Below are positions 59,059 through 64,000 of a stretch of DNA of 64,000 bases, one piece after another. Position 1 is the first letter of the stretch. Every line of letters starts with the position of its first letter. The notes under the pieces were generated by a model. That model was not told where the DNA came from, searched no databases, and worked only from the letters and a program-made list of their open reading frames with translations. Source of the stretch: Chlamydoabsidia padenii. Taxonomy: Eukaryota > Mucoromycota > Mucoromycetes > Mucorales > Cunninghamellaceae. The translations under genes and the position numbers were made by a program. Location: NCBI GenBank assembly GCA_025330725.1, contig JAIWND010000008.1, forward strand, positions 744,001 through 808,000, given 5' to 3'.

Positions 59059-59994
59059 TTGTATTATATAGATTCCTAGTTAGTTATTATATGATTCATT
59101 AATTAATAAAAAGTAAAATCGATTAATGGTTAACATGTTGTCCTATTTGTATTTGGGTATGATCTCTAGTGTCTTGTGTCCAGATCGCATCCTTGTACTT
59201 GCTGTCATATCGATATGTTTGCGGGAAATCAATTTCATACAGCGTATATATGTATAATATAATGGTTTAGATCACATTGAACAATAAAAATATCACATAG
59301 ATGACCATGTGGAATTGATGGATCTGAATATGGAATGACACACATGTCAATGAATTGCATTGTATGTATAAAGCCATCATGTCACTACTGTGACCAATTT
59401 GAAGAGATCATTTACTACAATGGAGGATTGTGCACGCTTATGGCGGGTTTTGAATTGCGAAAGCCTGGGTTTGCATGAATTTGGATGATTTATAGAAAGA
59501 CAAAGAGAAGAATGAACATTAAAAGGACTCGTCTTGGAAGATGTTTTACTAATATCAATTTACTGGCGGCACCTGATCTGTGTAGTAACATAATAATAAT
59601 AATAATAATAATAAAAGAATGGGGAGGGGGTTGCGCAGTGGTGTTTTCATGCAAAACAAAAAAAGTACAAAGATACCTCAAGTCAAACTGCTCTGTTGAC
59701 TAATCATGCTCAACCCTATCTTTAAAACTCTTTCATGGTAAGTTGTTGTTGTTGTTGTTGTTTTACTAGGTACTATCTCTTTACTTGTAGTTTTTATTGT
59801 TTGATTGTTATCTTTTGCTATGAGAAGAAGATCTTCAAAGAAACAATGCGTGCAATGTCAATCATGCATGTGGGGGAGTACAAGGGATATTTAAAACCCC
59901 GATCGGATGCAATTTATAAAATCAGGAGTGCCTCCTTTTTTTCTTTCGTTTTTCTTTCCTCTTTCCCTTTCTTACTTCTCACTATTTATGTATA
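59059..59994. other. Intergenic region
   Basis: 936 bp without a supportable gene. It contains motif variants at 59442-59457 (ggcgggttttgaatt) and 59890-59903 (tttaaaaccccgat), an ATA repeat near 59590-59612 and a GTT repeat at 59744-59761. Confidence 0.5.
59442..59457 (+). promoter_or_regulatory. Dispersed element
   Basis: ggcgggttttgaattg lies in the spacer before the membrane-protein gene, about 540 bp from its ATG. Confidence 0.4.
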
Positions 59995-61201
59995 ATGGAG
60001 CACAATTCACGCTCAATAAAAGATAGTGATGACTCTTGTTGCTCCTCTGTCAGTGATCCTCAAGGTATGTGTGTTTAACTTTGGTAAGCCGAAATGACCC
60101 TAATCTCACCTTTTTTTTTTCTTTTTCTTTTGAAAAAAAAAGACACTATTACCAAAACATCATCATGCTCCTGCGAATCAATAGGTAAACAGCATGATTA
60201 TCATCATCATCACGAAGACATGCCATGTATGTCAACAACTTGTCCTCATCCTAATCGTTTAATCGACACCACTAGCATCAAAAGCAACAACAGCAACAAC
60301 AGCAAGGCAACATCCTGCTGCCAATGCCATCATCAAAAACCTGATTCAACTTTGATATATATGGAAGAAGACGATGATACTTGCTCCGAATCACATACCA
60401 CTGTCAATCACCATCGATCATCACCTTACAAGAACAAGAAACGAAACGAAACGTCCAAGCAGGTCACTAATCAACAAAACCCCACAGACCCAGGTACCAA
60501 ATCCGATCTCCTTGATGACCATGTACTATTAGACGACCTGGAAAAGAAAACCACGACAAGAACCAGGCAACCAAAACGAAAATGTGCGATCGCCAAAGGA
60601 TTGGTGTACCTCTTCTTTTTAATGATTATACTTGGTGGTATAGCAACGTTTTTCTGTTGGCCAAGGACTCCGATGGTGGTGATGGACAGTCATGCGGAAC
60701 GACAAGGCGCGGCGACGACATGGGCAACGACACCAGAGAAACGGCCGTGGATGGAAGCAACGTGGCTGATGAACATTACTTTGGACAATCGGGATAATTT
60801 TATACCTACTCGACTTACTCGGATGGAAATGACGATTGTGGATAGTTTGACCCAGAACCCATTTGCTACTGCTGTGTTGGAGGATCTCGCTGTGGCGCCA
60901 AAGATGCTCGTCGTGCTTTCTCATACCGTCTTCCATGTCCATTACTCGGCTCGATCAGATTCGGATACTACTTGGCAAGATCTTTATCGAGCTTGTGGGC
61001 CGCAATTGAAACAAGGTGCTGAACGGCCTTCTTTGAACGTCAATATGAAGGTAAAACACTCCCTCCCCTGTATCTCGTCTCTCTTTTTTTTTTTAACTGA
61101 ATTGTTTTATTTTATAGATTGTATTCCACTTCCTTGGTATTATTTGGACCTCCACCGTTAATGCATCTCCTCCTTCTGGTGGATTTGTTTGCCCTTCCTG
61201 A
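59995..61201 (+). CDS. Single-pass membrane protein with LEA2/Tag1-like lumenal domain
   Basis: Exons 59995-60064, 60143-61050 and 61118-61201 give 353 residues. The N-terminal 175 residues are hydrophilic, rich in Ser, His, Asn and Cys, with a His-rich patch and several Cys pairs. A basic stretch (RTRQPKRKC) precedes one membrane segment (GLVYLFFLMIILGGIATFF). The rest (ATWLMNITLDNRDNFIPTRL, MEMTIVDSLTQNPFATAVL) resembles the LEA2-type domain of fungal vacuolar/plasma-membrane proteins such as Tag1. The assignment is weak. The stop codon overlaps the start of AATAAA (TGAAATAAA), so the 3' end is extremely compact, and the next gene's promoter follows at once. Confidence 0.7.
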
Positions 61202-61249
61202 AATAAAGCTTTTTTTTTTTTTTTTTTTGACAGCAGGATTTGCTTCGAT

Positions 61250-61265
61250 GTCGGGAGTTAAAATG
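61250..61265 (+). promoter_or_regulatory. Dispersed element variant upstream of COQ8
   Basis: gtcgggagttaaaatg lies 80 bp upstream of the ATG and only 49 bp after the stop codon of the previous gene. Confidence 0.4.
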
Positions 61266-61344
61266 TTTGGATTTTTAAAGAGGGGGTGGTGCGTTTTTTT
61301 TTTTGTTTTATTTGTCTCTCTTCCTTTTATCTAATTCTTTTGCA

Positions 61345-63362
61345 ATGTCAATCGCCAGAGTACTTGTGGATATCATTGGGGTGGCCAGCTCAACAACCAA
61401 AGTAGGCTATGGTGTAATTGCTACTCAATCGGCCGCGCTTCAGCAACACTTGAAAACATCAAGCTTGATCAATCCAACACCAATCATTGTCCCATCCTCA
61501 ACTACATTGACACCTGATAGCTTGGCAACTATTGAACATGCCCCAACCACCGACATGGATCCTGCGACAACCATTGACGTTTTAGATCAGCACAAAAGTG
61601 ATACAACGACCTCTTCACCAACAAATAGCCCAAGCTTGGAAGATGCGACCCCTGCCTCAGCAACACCACCAGTACGGGAAAACATAGGAGAATCACTCAA
61701 CATACCAACACAAACCGAAACAACGGTAATCTCAAAAGAAACTATCCTCACACCACCAACACAGCAAATCGAAACACCATTATCAACCTCAAAAGTGCAG
61801 GAACCAGACCAAGTACTTCGACGACAACTAAAGGAAGCAAGAATCCCTACTTCTCGTGCTGGACGTTTATGGCATTATGGATCTTTGGCTACCGGTATGG
61901 GTTTAGGTGCTATCAATGAATCGTTTAAAAGGGCTACAGGAATATCTAAAGATCAACAAGGTAAATCATCAATATAAAAGACATGGTGTATTTGTGGAAA
62001 CTAATGGATAATTTGATTAGGATCTGTGATGCTTAGTGAAAAGAATGTGGATCGACTGGTGGAAAAGTTATCAACAATGCGTGGTGCAGCTTTGAAAATG
62101 GGACAAATGCTTAGTATTCAAGGTATTCAAGCTTCAAATCAATCTTCCAGTGCGCTACCTCCTCAACTCGAACAAGTCCTTCTACGTGTCCACGACAGTG
62201 CCAATTACATGCCCAAACGTCAAATGGAGGTAATAGATACTCCCTTCTTTCTGAAAAATTGTGATACTGATCTCTTTATATATATATATATATAATGTAT
62301 AGAAAGTGATGGCGGATGAATTAGGAAAGGACTGGTTGTCGAACTTTAGCGAATTCGATCCTATACCCATCGCCGCGGCATCGATTGGTCAGGTCCATGC
62401 GGCCACTCTAGCGTCTAATGGACAACCCGTAGTGATTAAGATCCAGTATCCTGGTGTAGCGACATCTATCGACAGTGACCTCAGCAATCTCAAGGCCTTG
62501 GTGACCTTTAGCAATCTCCTTCCACGTGGTCTTTACCTCGACAATACCATCAAGGTGACGAAACAAGAATTGGCATGGGAATGCGACTATCAACGTGAAG
62601 CCAACAATGCACTACGATTTGGACAGCTTTTGAAGGATGATTCAAGATATAAGGTGCCTCGTGTTATTGAAGAACTATCAACGTCACGTATCTTAGTGTC
62701 TGAACGTTTGTATGGACAAGTACTTAGCAAGGCAACTGAAGAATCACAAGAAATTAGAAACAAGGTAAAAGAAAAAGAGAAAAGTAAAAGTAAATGATAT
62801 TATTGATTAACTCTTTGTGTGTATCTAGTTGGGCGAAAACTTGTTACGATTATGTTTACGTGAAGTCTTCTCCTTCCAATTCATGCAAACCGATCCCAAT
62901 TGGTCCAACTTTTTCTACAACCGACAAACAGGTCAGATCGAACTGTTAGACTTTGGTGCATGCCGCGACTTTCCTTTGACCTTTTTACAACTCTATGGAC
63001 GAATCCTAGGCTCAGCAGTACGACAAGATCGACAAGGTGTATGGGAATACTCAAAACAACTGGGCTTTGTGACAGGGTACGAAACTGACGTGATGAAACA
63101 GGCCCATGTGGATAGTGTCATGGTATTGGGTGAACCCTTTTGCGCCCAAGGCATCTATGACTTTTCTCAACAAACCATCACTGCTCGTGTGCGCGATACC
63201 ATTCCTGTCATGCTACAACACCGACTCACTCCACCTCCTGACGAATCCTATGGTCTACACAAGAAACTTTCTGGTGCGTTCTTACTATGCACCAAACTAG
63301 GAAGCAAGTTTGATACCAGGAATGTATGGAAAGAAGAAGTAGAGGCCCATTTTACCTTTTGA
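61345..63362 (+). CDS. COQ8: COQ8/ABC1 (ADCK3-type) atypical kinase
   Basis: Four exons, about 605 residues. The N-terminal 150 residues are Ser/Thr/Pro-rich. The UbiB family core follows: KxGQ signature in RGAALKMGQMLSIQG, the Ala-rich loop in PIAAASIGQVHAA (replacing the Gly-rich loop), the ATP-binding Lys in VVIKIQYPGV, the catalytic region QTDPNWSNFFY and the metal site LDFGACRDF. COQ8 sits on the matrix face of the mitochondrial inner membrane and drives assembly of the coenzyme Q biosynthesis complex through ATPase activity. The start at 61345 was preferred over an upstream in-frame codon 14 residues earlier; MSIARVLVDIIG could serve as leader. Confidence 0.93.
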
Positions 63363-63710
63363 TTAATAGATATATAGTTATAGCCTCCCTACTTTTTTTT
63401 TTGTAATAACACTAAATAAACTGGATCTTTTTTTTTTAAACCATCAAACTTTTACCCGTTGACTGACAAGCCTGGACCCTGTGTTGGGAAAAGTGGTACA
63501 CTAGGCGGGATTTGAATTCTCATGGACCTCATCCCACTTTTTGATCGACATAATATGTATAAATTCCATACATATATATTATTTGTTCACACGCTATGGA
63601 AGAGATGCAAAATCGAGAGTGTGTGGGTACTTCTTTAAACTAGGGTCAAAAATGAAAGTGATATGTTCGATTAGATCCTTTTTCTTGGCAAATTTGGTAA
63701 TAATAGAACT

Positions 63711-63748
<38 letters not shown>

Positions 63749-64000
63749 GGTTAAAAAGGTCAATGACATAAGTCGGTACCACTCAATCGAGAGTACAATA
63801 ACGATTAAAGTCCCATTGGCTTAAACGCCGCATGATCCAGATGTCATGTCCCAGTCAGACAGAAACCGTTTTTGGGATAGCGCAGCTGGGATTTAAACAA
63901 TAAAACGTCGATTGCTTTTATTCTTTGCCTTTCTCTCATTTTTCCTTTCTCCCTTTTTTATTTTCTCATTCTTTACACTTTTTACATATACACATAAATC
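63363..64000. other. Right-edge spacer, probable promoter of a gene beyond the window
   Basis: No coding region. A 33-nt A run lies at 63713-63746. Two elements (63503-63517, ggcgggatttgaatt; 63885-63899, gctgggatttaaaca) and a T/C-rich leader at 63915-63975 look like the promoter of a plus-strand gene starting just outside the window. Confidence 0.5.
63503..63517 (+). promoter_or_regulatory. Dispersed element
   Basis: ggcgggatttgaatt matches the consensus exactly over its core. Confidence 0.5.

Overview
The window is nuclear DNA of a filamentous fungus, most likely an early-diverging one (Mucoromycota, Mucorales-like). The evidence is AT-rich spacers, many short GT-AG introns of about 50-80 nt, long poly(A)/poly(T) tracts in spacers and introns, two chitin synthases of different classes, and a fungal gene set with no bacterial operon logic. 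The species cannot be named from sequence alone.

Layout: 0.6-3.9 kb, a signalling mucin of Msb2 type (-). 4.4-6.3 kb, a MATE transporter (-). 7.1-8.4 kb, an omega-amidase/Nit2 (+). 9.2-10.9 kb, a CHMP7-like ESCRT-III protein (-). 11.5-14.0 kb, a PhoD-like phosphatase (-). 14.6-15.0 kb, a small secreted Cys-rich protein (-). 15.7-16.6 kb, ribosome-assembly factor Rlp7 (-). 16.8-17.3 kb, an ARF GTPase pseudogene (+). 17.6-18.2 kb, a divergent ubiquitin-like/eS31 (S27a) fusion (+). 18.5-20.0 kb, an LPA-type acyltransferase (-). 20.4-23.5 kb, chitin synthase of class I/II type (-). 25.0-29.6 kb, exportin-1/CRM1 (-). 30.2-33.1 kb, a DNAJC11-like protein (+). 33.4-37.7 kb, chitin synthase of class IV type (+). 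38.3-39.0 kb, a secreted Ig-like protein (-). 39.8-42.1 kb, a cytochrome P450 (+). 42.3-43.4 kb, a decayed RraA-family gene (+). 45.6-46.4 kb, a Myb/SANT-like protein (-). 48.0-49.6 kb, a predicted GPI-anchored binding-protein-like protein (-). 49.8-52.4 kb, a Reb1/TTF1-like Myb protein (-). 53.4-54.8 kb, D-serine dehydratase (-), head to head with RidA (+) at 55.0-55.4 kb. 55.6-57.9 kb, two tandem Pab2/PABPN1-like RNA-binding proteins (+). 58.2-59.1 kb, a small RRM-like protein (+). 60.0-61.2 kb, a single-pass membrane protein (+). 61.3-63.4 kb, a COQ8/ABC1 kinase (+).

Working together: two chitin synthases, a mucin-type wall sensor and secreted wall-type proteins give the region a cell-surface flavour. 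The D-serine dehydratase and RidA share one 177-bp promoter and make metabolic sense as a pair, since the first enzyme yields the reactive enamine that RidA removes.

The strongest unexplained signal is a short dispersed element, about GGCGGGATTTGAAAAT. It occurs in either orientation, typically 60-150 bp upstream of the ATG of most housekeeping-type genes here. Exon limits were derived by hand from splice signals and reading-frame continuity; where an exon list is given the phases close.
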